Shown: positions 1 through 6,994 of the stretch, piece by piece | How positions within the stretch are numbered: position 1 is the stretch's first letter | Layout: the number at the start of each line of letters is the position of its first letter | Position numbers and translations under genes: made by a program | Notes under the pieces: generated by a model | What the model was told of the DNA's origin: nothing | Database searches by the model: none | What the model saw: the letters and a program-made list of their open reading frames with translations, nothing else | Assembly (NCBI GenBank): GCA_007050895.1 | Contig: SMYP01000080.1 | Location: 1 to 11,274 of the forward strand | DNA length: 11,274 nucleotides | From: Candidatus Bathyarchaeota archaeon | GTDB lineage: Archaea; Thermoproteota; Bathyarchaeia; Bathyarchaeales; UBA233 | Direction: 5' to 3'

Positions 1-1604
1 GCTACACGCTGCATTTGTCCACCGCTCAACGTGGCAGGAAACTGCCTAGCCTGATTGCTGAGTCCAACGCCTTGCAGAAGGTTCTCTATGCGTTCTTTCA
101 ATTCCTTGCTTAGTCCAGCTAGATCAGCTGGCAATGCCACGTTTTCGCGAGTGTTAAAGTGTGGCAGTAAAGCGTAACTTTGAAATATAAATCCCATATC
201 GAGTAATCTGGCTTTTGATTTTTCGGCGTCATCCATTTTATGAAGGTTTTTTCCGCGGAACAACACTACTCCATAGTCAGGACTGTCAAAACCTGCCATG
301 CAGTTCAACAACGTTGTTTTTCCTGCTCCAGAATTTCCAACAATTGCTACAAACTCGCCTTCCTTCACGTCAAGGTTCACGCCACGTAGTGCATAAACTG
401 TTGTTCGTCCAAGATTGTAGTTTTTTGTTAATCCTCTAACCGTAATTATGCTATCTTTTGGGACCCCTGTTAAGTTAATGTTTGGTGTTGTGAAGATTTC
501 ATCGCTAAACCCAAAGTAAGGAATGTCAGCACCGAAAAAGTCTGACCACATTTTCAACAGTTCAGCTTCAACAAATAAATCCGTGCTTAACTCCGCCATG
601 GGCAGTAACGCATTTTTGAATGCCTCCGAGGATTCCAAGCTTTTGATGCCGTTTTTGTGTGGGTCCAAGTAGTCCCGCAGGTGAATTTGGCATTCTTGCA
701 GTTTGCTGTGGACTTCAAATAGCAGATTTTCTCCGTAATTAATGTTTGCAGCCATCTCTGCAATGGCTTTATTCATTTCGATCGAACCATTTTTAAAGTT
801 GTATTGGGAAAGCGTGTCCCGTGGTAAATGGAATAACTTAAAAATTCTTGAAATCAAATTGTCTATATCCTGCAGGGCACTAAGTTTTGCTGCTAAAATT
901 CGGAAAAATAGTTCCAATTTTTTCTGCAACTTCGGATTAGTTGTTTTGTAGTGCGTTCCTTCAACACCGCATTTCAGTCTTTCAAGTACACGATCTAGCT
1001 CTCTTAGGCGTGTAACAGTAGGCTTCAAAAAGACTGCAAAAAAGTTCGAGATAAGCAACTTATCAACCAGTTTACCCACGTGTATATCATCTGCAATGGC
1101 TGATCCTGAGAAGACGGTGGAATCAAATCCTGAAAGGAAAAAGCGATATTGCTGGTTTTCCTTGAAATCCCATATAGTCACGTAACTTTTTAACTGAATT
1201 TCGCGGTAGCTAGCCGGCAATTTCTTGATTATCTTCTTCATTTGAGAATTGAAGTGTTTTACAAGATTCGGGTCAATCTCATTTATGAAATCTTTAACTA
1301 TCTTTGACGTTTCTCTCAATTCTTGATTGTTTTTAAGCTGATGTTTTAGTTTCGATTCATTAGCAGCGTAATATTTCATAAATCGTTTGTATACGCGTCC
1401 CGTTTCCATTTCTTCGATAATTTTGTCGTGGGGTATGCTGTTTTTTTCTCCGGACAACACCATGAAAGAATTTACTTCTTGACTTAACATAGCTTTTCTA
1501 GACGCATGTAGGGTCTTTCGGCAATCAGCAACAAGCTTCTTTTGCAGTTTTGAGTTAATTGCCCTCAGAGACTTATCTATTAATCCAGCTGCGTAGACTT
1601 TCAT
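1..1604 (-). CDS. ABC transporter ATP-binding protein with a large N-terminal domain of unknown function (partial, runs off left edge)
   Basis: My reverse-strand translation from the ATG at 1604 stays open for 534 codons to the window edge, with no stop. Residues 1 to about 384 are mostly predicted helical, basic, without an obvious membrane span or signal peptide, and match no family I recognise. From about residue 385 a typical ABC nucleotide-binding domain begins: an aromatic-lacking first strand (SIITVRGLTKNY), Walker A GNSGAGKTT (423-431, Lys429), Q-loop GFIFQ (Gln475) and signature LSGGQMQRVA (526 onward). Walker B and the H-loop would lie beyond the edge. The domain resembles the LolD/MacB class that drives FtsX-type permeases. 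The start overlaps the stop of the preceding ATPase as ATGA, with GAGG (1616-1613) eight bases upstream, which supports both the start and translational coupling. It probably powers, or regulates, the same transporter as its neighbours. The ABC assignment is firm; the N-terminal role is unknown. Confidence 0.88.
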   Translation of the reverse strand, partial: MKVYAAGLIDKSLRAINSKLQKKLVADCRKTLHASRKAMLSQEVNSFMVLSGEKNSIPHDKIIEEMETGRVYKRFMKYYAANESKLKHQLKNNQELRETSKIVKDFINEIDPNLVKHFNSQMKKIIKKLPASYREIQLKSYVTIWDFKENQQYRFFLSGFDSTVFSGSAIADDIHVGKLVDKLLISNFFAVFLKPTVTRLRELDRVLERLKCGVEGTHYKTTNPKLQKKLELFFRILAAKLSALQDIDNLISRIFKLFHLPRDTLSQYNFKNGSIEMNKAIAEMAANINYGENLLFEVHSKLQECQIHLRDYLDPHKNGIKSLESSEAFKNALLPMAELSTDLFVEAELLKMWSDFFGADIPYFGFSDEIFTTPNINLTGVPKDSIITVRGLTKNYNLGRTTVYALRGVNLDVKEGEFVAIVGNSGAGKTTLLNCMAGFDSPDYGVVLFRGKNLHKMDDAEKSKARLLDMGFIFQSYALLPHFNTRENVALPADLAGLSKELKERIENLLQGVGLSNQARQFPATLSGGQMQRV

Positions 1605-2350
1605 TCTGCTTCCCTCTTTGTTTTGAAAGGTCTCTGTTCAACACTAGAGATTGCTCCATCAGTCATATGGACGATGTAATCACATTGTTCAGCAATCCAG
1701 CGGTTATGGGTGACTAACACTAAGGTTTGACGGTTGATCTTGTTAATTCTACGAAACAGGTTCATGACATCAGTGCTTGTTGTAGAGTCTAAGTCCCCTG
1801 TGGGTTCATCGCCGAGAATGATTGCGGGGTCTGTTATGAGAGCGCGAGCTACAGCCACTCTTTGCTGCTGGCCCCCAGACAGCTCTGAAGGCAGATGATA
1901 TAGCCTATCTCCCATTCCAAGTTCTCTCAGAAGCATTTTAGCTTGCTCGCGGGCGACTCCGGCTTTCATGCCTTTCAGAAGTAATGGAGTCTCCACGTTC
2001 TCAACAGCGGACAAGAATGGGAAGAGATTAAACAGCTGAAATATGAAGCCGATTTTATCCCTGCGGAAAGCAGTCATTTGCCCGTCTGATAATTTAGCGG
2101 TGTCTATATTGTCAATTATGATTTTTCCTTCCGAGCGGCGATCCAGATGCCCTATCATATTTAGGAGAGTTGTTTTTCCGCAACCCGACGGTCCCATAAT
2201 CGCCATCATGTCACCTTTTTGCACGGTCAGATCTAATCCTCGGATAGCGTGGACTTCGTTTGATTTTCCTTCACTGTAACGTTTATGTAACCCAGAGATG
2301 ACCAAAATTGGTTCATTCTCTTCTTCGGTGCCCAAATATTCTTTTTTCAT
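1601..2350 (-). CDS. ABC transporter ATP-binding protein, LolD/MacB type
   Basis: This is a complete ABC ATPase of 249 residues from the chosen start. Visible motifs are Walker A GPSGCGKTT (53-61, Lys59), Q-loop FIFQLFNLFPF (Gln105), signature LSGGQQQRVAVARAL (157-171), Walker B AIILGDEPTGDLDS (Asp181, Glu182) and the switch His in VLVTHN (His215). All catalytic residues are present. The EPTGDLDS and LSGGQQQR forms are typical of the MacB/LolD/FtsE class, whose partners are FtsX-type permeases, and such a permease is encoded directly upstream. The reading frame is open up to an ATG at 2386, which would overlap the permease stop by 11 bases. I prefer the ATG at 2350 because GGTGA (2363-2359) sits eight bases before it; starts at 2368 or 2365 are also possible. 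The protein should act at the inner face of the membrane, coupling ATP hydrolysis to permease movement. The transported substrate cannot be told from sequence. Confidence 0.95.
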   Translation of the reverse strand: MKKEYLGTEEENEPILVISGLHKRYSEGKSNEVHAIRGLDLTVQKGDMMAIMGPSGCGKTTLLNMIGHLDRRSEGKIIIDNIDTAKLSDGQMTAFRRDKIGFIFQLFNLFPFLSAVENVETPLLLKGMKAGVAREQAKMLLRELGMGDRLYHLPSELSGGQQQRVAVARALITDPAIILGDEPTGDLDSTTSTDVMNLFRRINKINRQTLVLVTHNRWIAEQCDYIVHMTDGAISSVEQRPFKTKREAE

Positions 2351-2358
2351 ATCAGTTG

Positions 2359-2363
2359 TCACC
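2359..2363 (-). promoter_or_regulatory. Ribosome binding site GGTGA for the ABC ATPase
   Basis: GGTGA, complementary to the archaeal 16S rRNA 3' end, lies eight bases before the ATG at 2350. It argues for that start over the upstream ATGs at 2386, 2368 and 2365. The same motif with the same eight-base spacing precedes the GTG at 6995. Confidence 0.55.
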
Positions 2364-2375
2364 ATCATTATTCCC

Positions 2376-5300
2376 TTATCCCACATACCTCAAGGCTTCT
2401 GCTGGTGGAATTCTTGTAGCGAACCATCCTGGAATTGCTCCAGCAGCTATGGCAATCAACGTGATGAAGCCCAAGTATATGCCAAGGTCATTCCACGGAA
2501 TCACAAGCGTAGCGCCTTGCATGTTCGCGAAGCCAAGACTGATTAGCACACCGTTAGCGACTCCGATAGCTAATCCGATTATGCCCAGCACAACAAGCTC
2601 AAGCAGCACTGATAGCATAACTTGGCTTCTTGGAAAGCCGATTGCTCGCATCATGCCGATCTCACGTTTTCTCTCTGAGACGTTGCGAATAGAGATTACT
2701 GCCATTCCGACTGCACCGATGACAAGGCCAAAAGTAACATAAATTTGGAGGAATGAGACTACGCGTTGAATCATTTCCAACGACTGCTCGATTCTTGAGT
2801 AGAGCACTGTGGTACTTGCAACGTAAAAGTTGTCTGCCGCCAGGTTTCGGTAGCCTTCGTTGTCTGTATTTGTGTACTCTTCAATGGCTTGGGCAATTGA
2901 CTGGATTTGCGGATCGTCCATGGCATAATCAGTCTTGATAAGGAACTTGTTGAATTGTTCGGGAGCTCGTGACGCAGAGGTTACACCATCAGCTTGTGCT
3001 AAAAAGCTTGTTTGGTTTGCCCAGTATTCATTAAGGTATACGTTTCCCAAAGCATCTATGATGTTAAATTCATCCCCGCTTAGGAGATTGAAGGATGATA
3101 ATGGGAAGCCTCCTGCTCTTTGAGAGTCTAGTCGTCCTGCGATGGTGAATGCCTGATATATTGGCAATCCAGTTTCAGAGGTGTTCATCGGTATCCAGAT
3201 TGGCATTCCTAAGGGGAGAATGAAGGAATCAGTGAACACGACTGGGTTAGCGATGACGCTGCCATTTTCATCGTGTAGTATTGCAACGTCTTCTAATTCA
3301 TATCCAGCATATCCCCTGAAAGAAGTAAAGTCGATGTCGCCCAGATCCCTGTCTTCTGACATAATTTCAGACATGGAAACGTTGTAAGTAGCCATTCTAT
3401 ATGACAAATCAAAGAACTTTTCCCATGCCATTTTGGACATTTCATTTAGTTCTACATCCGTTACCTCCGATGCTGGTGGCTGACTGACACCGTCTGGGAA
3501 ACTGCTCAGGTAGAAATCGTACCGCCAACTTGGATCTGTTTCGTTTCCGCGGATTTGACCACTAGTAAACTCGCCATATCCTATGGGTAGGATGTCTGAT
3601 TGAAAATCGAAGTCTGCAGAATACGGGTCAGCTAGGGCTAAATATCTTTGGTAATCTGTAGCTGAACGATATGTTTTGAACCCAATTACGTCCGTAATAT
3701 GATTGTCAATCTTGTAAAGTTCTTCTACGTATGATAGGTTGGTTGCATTTGCTTCGGGCTTATTAAGGGATACAATGAGGTCCACTCCCCTAGAATCTTG
3801 CTCTGTTTCGATTATTGAACTCAAATTTGTGGGCACCAGCGTTGCAACTGTGACATTCAATGTCAGAATCACAGCGAAAATTGCGAAAGTTAGCGTGGAG
3901 CGTGTTTTGTGAGACGAAATCAGTGCTGGAGCTATTTGTCCTACACCTTTTACTCCCCTGATTTTAACTAGGAATGTACGCAATGTCCTCATCAGTGGTG
4001 GAAGATTCACTGAGACTAGCAGGACAGAACCAACCATTATTTCCATAACACCAATTATCAAAATGTCGGGCGCTAACCCCGAAATGTCTGGTATCCACTC
4101 GCCCATAGCTACGACGAAAAGGAATACGGGAGCTGCCCAAACGGCGATTGCAGTAATGTTTAACGCTTTCACGCGACTGATAAACCGAGAAAGTACCATA
4201 CCTAAACCGGAAAACAACAAACCTGCGCCAATCAAAATATTTCGCCATTCGTCCAAGGTGTTCCACCCTTCAGTTAGCCATATGGCTTCATAGCTTTCGT
4301 CAATGACGCCATTAATTAGAAAAATAAAAATGCCAGCTCCAATAGATAATATTCCCAATAGTGCCAGATTTCGGCCGGATTTTTCTTCAAAAGAAACTTT
4401 GATACCTCGCAACGCCTCTACAATGTTAACTCGGGAGGCTCTCAAAGCTGGTAAAATCCCGGTTATTATGCCGAGCGCTACTCCAATTATCACTGACAAA
4501 ACCACAACTTGTTGGGAGACAATTGGTTGAACACTGAATTCTCCCGTGCCAAACAAGCTTACAAGGTAAACGGCGACAGTTTGCCCAAATCCCAAACCTC
4601 CGACTAAACCAAATATTCCCCCAAGTATTCCTTGAAACACGTTTTCTATTAGCATGGATATGGTTATTCCTCGTCGATTCTCACCAACAGCGCGCATAAC
4701 ACCCGTTTGAAACTCTCGGTCCTCCACGTTCATGAGCTGAACATTGGTGATAAGCAAAACTCCTGTTATCATGATTAGAAGTCCCAACGCTGTAAGCATA
4801 GTGGATAGCAACGTCATGATTATCTCTGCTACGCTGAAAAAGGTCAAACGAGCAGAGCTAACACTGTATATTTTCTGTGAGCTTCCATTGTCTGGGTTTG
4901 CGATCTCAGGAATAGCCGCTTCCACTAGATTTACTTGTTCTTTAAGGTAGTCTTCACTTATTTCTGAGGTGAAATGGTTTGTTTGGAGAGCTACCAAATA
5001 AGCTGAAATTCTATCGAGTTCCTTTTTGCGATCTTGAAGACTCAACCACTGCTGAAGATGTTCTAACCTAAGTACTGCTCCTGAATATTGCGATCCTATT
5101 CCTGGACGTTTAGAGTCAAATATTCCAACTACTTGCAGCTCCATTCTTTCGATTTCGGATGAATATGAGATGACAGGTTTTGAGGTTTCAAAGGCGATTT
5201 CACTTATCTCGATGTTTGCTGGCATCCCGTCCGTACTTATGACTGCAAGAAACGCGTCTCCTCTTAGTGTTCGGTCAGCATAAGGTGCTAAATCAAATGA

Positions 5301-6173
5301 TGCAGAATTCAGTGTATCCAAATCTACTGGTGAAGATGGGTCTTGCAGGTTAGTCACATTAAAATTGCTTCCATCATCCATTGAGAATTGTAATAATACT
5401 TGGATGTTGCTTGAGCCCGTAGCTGTCACATTGATGTAGTCAAAGTCTGACAAGCTAAGTCTGGAAATATTCATAGTGTAAAGGGCAACTATACTGGGCA
5501 TGAAACCAGGAAAGGCAACTTGCTTGAGTTCAAGAGATAGATTAAGCGAAGAACTGTTTAGTATGTATTCAGTACTGGTGAAGGAGGGTTCTACAGTCCA
5601 ATCAGCTAATGAGATTGTTGGTGGGTCTATGACTGTTGCTGTGGTATTAGTGAACTCAGTAGTTAATGATATTGGCAAAGATGTTTCTTCATCCAGCCCC
5701 AATTTTTTGGCTTGTTTACTTGACAAAAGGATACTAGTGTTACTTACCAAAAGAGCGTCAAGATTCATTTCATTTCCGGTTTGCCAATCATAAAAAGATC
5801 CGAACGTGTCTGGGAAATTAGTTGAAATCCCGGCCAACTCAACTGACTCATCAAACTGGGAACCTAACATCGCAGGGATCTGCATTGAGAGTTCAGGCAT
5901 TATTCCCACTGCCGACGGAACTAAACCAATTATTATTTCTGCGTCCGCTGCCGAAAGATAACCACTGGTTGTGGAGTTAGATATTCGGAAATCAACTTCT
6001 CCTTCATTTTGAAGTAGGCTTGTGAGAAAAGCATTTTCCAAGGTGTCAGTTGTAATTTGAATGCCCACAAGCAACGTAACGCCGAGAGTCACAGCTAGAA
6101 TTGCGCTGAGATTTTTTGTTTTTCTTCTCAGCAACGATCTTGCTGCTATCATGAAACTCGATCTTAAACCCAT
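2376..6173 (-). CDS. Large FtsX/MacB-type ABC transporter permease (duplicated architecture)
   Basis: This is a 1265-residue membrane protein with two FtsX-like units. Unit one has a first membrane helix at about 24-44, a large outside domain (about 45-445), then helices near 448-475, 512-540 and 556-578, ending with the FtsX-type segment ALRASRVNIVEALRG. Central helices follow near 603-622, 646-662, 674-690 and 702-722. Unit two has a helix at about 757-780, a second outside domain (about 781-1138) and helices near 1141-1163, 1183-1212 and 1230-1252, ending PAEALRYVG. Cytoplasmic coupling segments REFQTGVMRAVGENRRG (487-502) and RKREIGMMRAIGFPRSQ (1168-1184) are the classic FtsX 'RAIG' motif, present in both halves. 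The outside domains hold many N-x-S/T sites, consistent with archaeal surface glycosylation. GAGATGAT (6187-6180) before the ATG is a near-match to a ribosome binding site. Family knowledge suggests a mechanotransmission or export role rather than a classical import channel; the substrate is unknown. Confidence 0.93.
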   Translation of the reverse strand: MGLRSSFMIAARSLLRRKTKNLSAILAVTLGVTLLVGIQITTDTLENAFLTSLLQNEGEVDFRISNSTTSGYLSAADAEIIIGLVPSAVGIMPELSMQIPAMLGSQFDESVELAGISTNFPDTFGSFYDWQTGNEMNLDALLVSNTSILLSSKQAKKLGLDEETSLPISLTTEFTNTTATVIDPPTISLADWTVEPSFTSTEYILNSSSLNLSLELKQVAFPGFMPSIVALYTMNISRLSLSDFDYINVTATGSSNIQVLLQFSMDDGSNFNVTNLQDPSSPVDLDTLNSASFDLAPYADRTLRGDAFLAVISTDGMPANIEISEIAFETSKPVISYSSEIERMELQVVGIFDSKRPGIGSQYSGAVLRLEHLQQWLSLQDRKKELDRISAYLVALQTNHFTSEISEDYLKEQVNLVEAAIPEIANPDNGSSQKIYSVSSARLTFFSVAEIIMTLLSTMLTALGLLIMITGVLLITNVQLMNVEDREFQTGVMRAVGENRRGITISMLIENVFQGILGGIFGLVGGLGFGQTVAVYLVSLFGTGEFSVQPIVSQQVVVLSVIIGVALGIITGILPALRASRVNIVEALRGIKVSFEEKSGRNLALLGILSIGAGIFIFLINGVIDESYEAIWLTEGWNTLDEWRNILIGAGLLFSGLGMVLSRFISRVKALNITAIAVWAAPVFLFVVAMGEWIPDISGLAPDILIIGVMEIMVGSVLLVSVNLPPLMRTLRTFLVKIRGVKGVGQIAPALISSHKTRSTLTFAIFAVILTLNVTVATLVPTNLSSIIETEQDSRGVDLIVSLNKPEANATNLSYVEELYKIDNHITDVIGFKTYRSATDYQRYLALADPYSADFDFQSDILPIGYGEFTSGQIRGNETDPSWRYDFYLSSFPDGVSQPPASEVTDVELNEMSKMAWEKFFDLSYRMATYNVSMSEIMSEDRDLGDIDFTSFRGYAGYELEDVAILHDENGSVIANPVVFTDSFILPLGMPIWIPMNTSETGLPIYQAFTIAGRLDSQRAGGFPLSSFNLLSGDEFNIIDALGNVYLNEYWANQTSFLAQADGVTSASRAPEQFNKFLIKTDYAMDDPQIQSIAQAIEEYTNTDNEGYRNLAADNFYVASTTVLYSRIEQSLEMIQRVVSFLQIYVTFGLVIGAVGMAVISIRNVSERKREIGMMRAIGFPRSQVMLSVLLELVVLGIIGLAIGVANGVLISLGFANMQGATLVIPWNDLGIYLGFITLIAIAAGAIPGWFATRIPPAEALRYVG

Positions 6174-6203
6174 ATTATAATCATCTCTTGTCTTTCAAAG
6201 TGT

Positions 6204-6785
6204 CTAAACTTGACCGTTTTCGATGTGCCGATTTCTTTGCCATTCATTTTTTTCCCGTATTCCTCGCACTATTCCTTCAAGGTCATCAGCACATCTGTTC
6301 AGAATTCTTTCAATTTCTTTTGAATCCTGCTCAGTTATCCGATAATTTCTTTCTGCGCGGAGATCTAGAAATGTCTTAACAACTCTTTGTGCAGGTTCTC
6401 TTGTTCTTGAGAGAATTTCTTCATCGCTTGGATCAAACTGGAACCTGCCAATGAGCAGAGGCACAAGGAATTCCAGTTTACTTAACATTTTTTGTCCGAA
6501 GGTTATCTGCTTTTCAAACAAAGCTTTTCCTTTGACTGTAAGAGCGTATCTCTTAATTCCTGGCTCTTGGCCGACCATCTCGCTGGTGAATCCTCTCTCG
6601 TGCAATGAAGCCAAAAGCGGATATATTGAACCAGAGCTGGGTATCCATCTTCCACCCGTTTCTTTCTCGATTACTTCAACGATTTCTACGCCTGACATTG
6701 GTCTCTTGGCTAGCATGTTTAATACTAGAAACCGTAGGAGCCCTCTTGGGACGCCTCCTGCCCGTTTAGTCCATTTCTCGACCAT
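6204..6785 (-). CDS. PadR-family transcriptional regulator
   Basis: This encodes a 193-residue protein from the chosen start. An N-terminal winged helix of PadR type covers about 13-92: helix GLLRFLVLNMLAKRPMSG, the diagnostic GGRWIPSSGSIYPLL recognition region (44-58), then LHERGF and a wing ending IKRYALTVKGK (77-87). The rest (about 95-193) is helical and probably forms the dimer interface seen in longer PadR members. PadR proteins usually repress neighbouring transporter or detoxification genes and release DNA on ligand binding. The permease gene starts 30 bases downstream on the same strand, so this is likely the operon's own repressor. The frame is open to an ATG at 6845, but I chose 6785: GGTGA (6794-6790) precedes it by four bases, and a TATA-like box at 6830-6825 lies between the two ATGs. 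A 28-base dyad lies just before this start, predicting autorepression. Confidence 0.93.
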   Translation of the reverse strand: MVEKWTKRAGGVPRGLLRFLVLNMLAKRPMSGVEIVEVIEKETGGRWIPSSGSIYPLLASLHERGFTSEMVGQEPGIKRYALTVKGKALFEKQITFGQKMLSKLEFLVPLLIGRFQFDPSDEEILSRTREPAQRVVKTFLDLRAERNYRITEQDSKEIERILNRCADDLEGIVRGIREKNEWQRNRHIENGQV

Positions 6786-6786
6786 A

Positions 6787-6814
6787 ATGTCACCAGCGAT
6801 ATCGCTAAAGACAT
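6787..6814. promoter_or_regulatory. Candidate PadR operator: dyad ATGTC-N3-AGCGATATCGCT-N3-GACAT
   Basis: A perfect 12-base palindrome AGCGATATCGCT (6795-6806) is flanked symmetrically, at equal distance from the centre at 6800.5, by ATGTC (6787-6791) and GACAT (6810-6814). One further AT pair per side (6784-6785 with 6816-6817) continues the symmetry after a single mismatch. ATGT...ACAT half-sites are the known pattern of several bacterial PadR-family operators, although those have narrower spacing. The site lies between the TATA-like box and the start codon of the padR-like gene and covers its predicted transcription start, which suits steric repression. That PadR binds here is inference. 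Confidence 0.7.
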
Positions 6815-6824
6815 CATTAGCGAC

Positions 6825-6830
6825 ATATAA
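6825..6830 (-). promoter_or_regulatory. TATA-like box for the PadR-transporter operon
   Basis: On the minus strand TTATAT (6830-6825), within GCTTATATG, resembles an archaeal box A. An initiation point about 25 bases downstream would fall near 6802, inside the dyad, giving a short leader of roughly 16 bases before the ATG at 6785 that still contains GGTGA. No strong BRE is evident. Confidence 0.5.
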
Positions 6831-6950
6831 GCATTGCGCATCCAACTTCCAGAATTGATTTTCGATACGCCATCTCTCAAAAAGTGTTCCCTCAGAGGGG
6901 CAATTTAACGCAATAGACGACAGATTTTAAGCGTTTACGTGTCAACAATC

Positions 6951-6958
6951 CTTTTTAT
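6951..6958 (+). promoter_or_regulatory. TATA-like box for the NurA-HerA-like operon
   Basis: CTTTTTAT lies with its centre about 40 bases before the GTG at 6995, nearly the same distance as between the PadR TATA-like box and its start. Initiation would be predicted near 6980, giving a leader of about 14 bases that contains AGGTGA. GATTTTAAG at 6923-6931 is an alternative box that would give a longer leader. Confidence 0.4.
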
Positions 6959-6980
6959 CCCCCATTAAGAACAGAACAGA

Positions 6981-6986
6981 AGGTGA
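6981..6986 (+). promoter_or_regulatory. Ribosome binding site AGGTGA for the NurA-like gene
   Basis: AGGTGA is followed after eight bases by the GTG at 6995. The first possible GTG of the frame (6983) lies inside this motif, so it would lack a binding site unless the message is leaderless. This decides my choice of the second GTG. Confidence 0.55.
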
Positions 6987-6994
6987 AAAATCAA

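Noticed and set aside
215..951. Short plus-strand reading frames at 215-439 and 742-951
   Set aside because: They lie opposite the continuous ABC ATPase frame on the minus strand, which has clear Walker A and signature motifs; these are shadows with low-complexity, gene-unlike translations.
2308..2742. Plus-strand frame of 144 codons
   Set aside because: It is antisense to the permease C-terminus and the ATPase N-terminus, both strongly supported, and its translation shows no family signature.
6451..6858. Plus-strand frame of 135 codons over the PadR gene
   Set aside because: It is antisense to a clear PadR winged helix and overlaps the predicted operator; no ribosome binding site or recognised motif.
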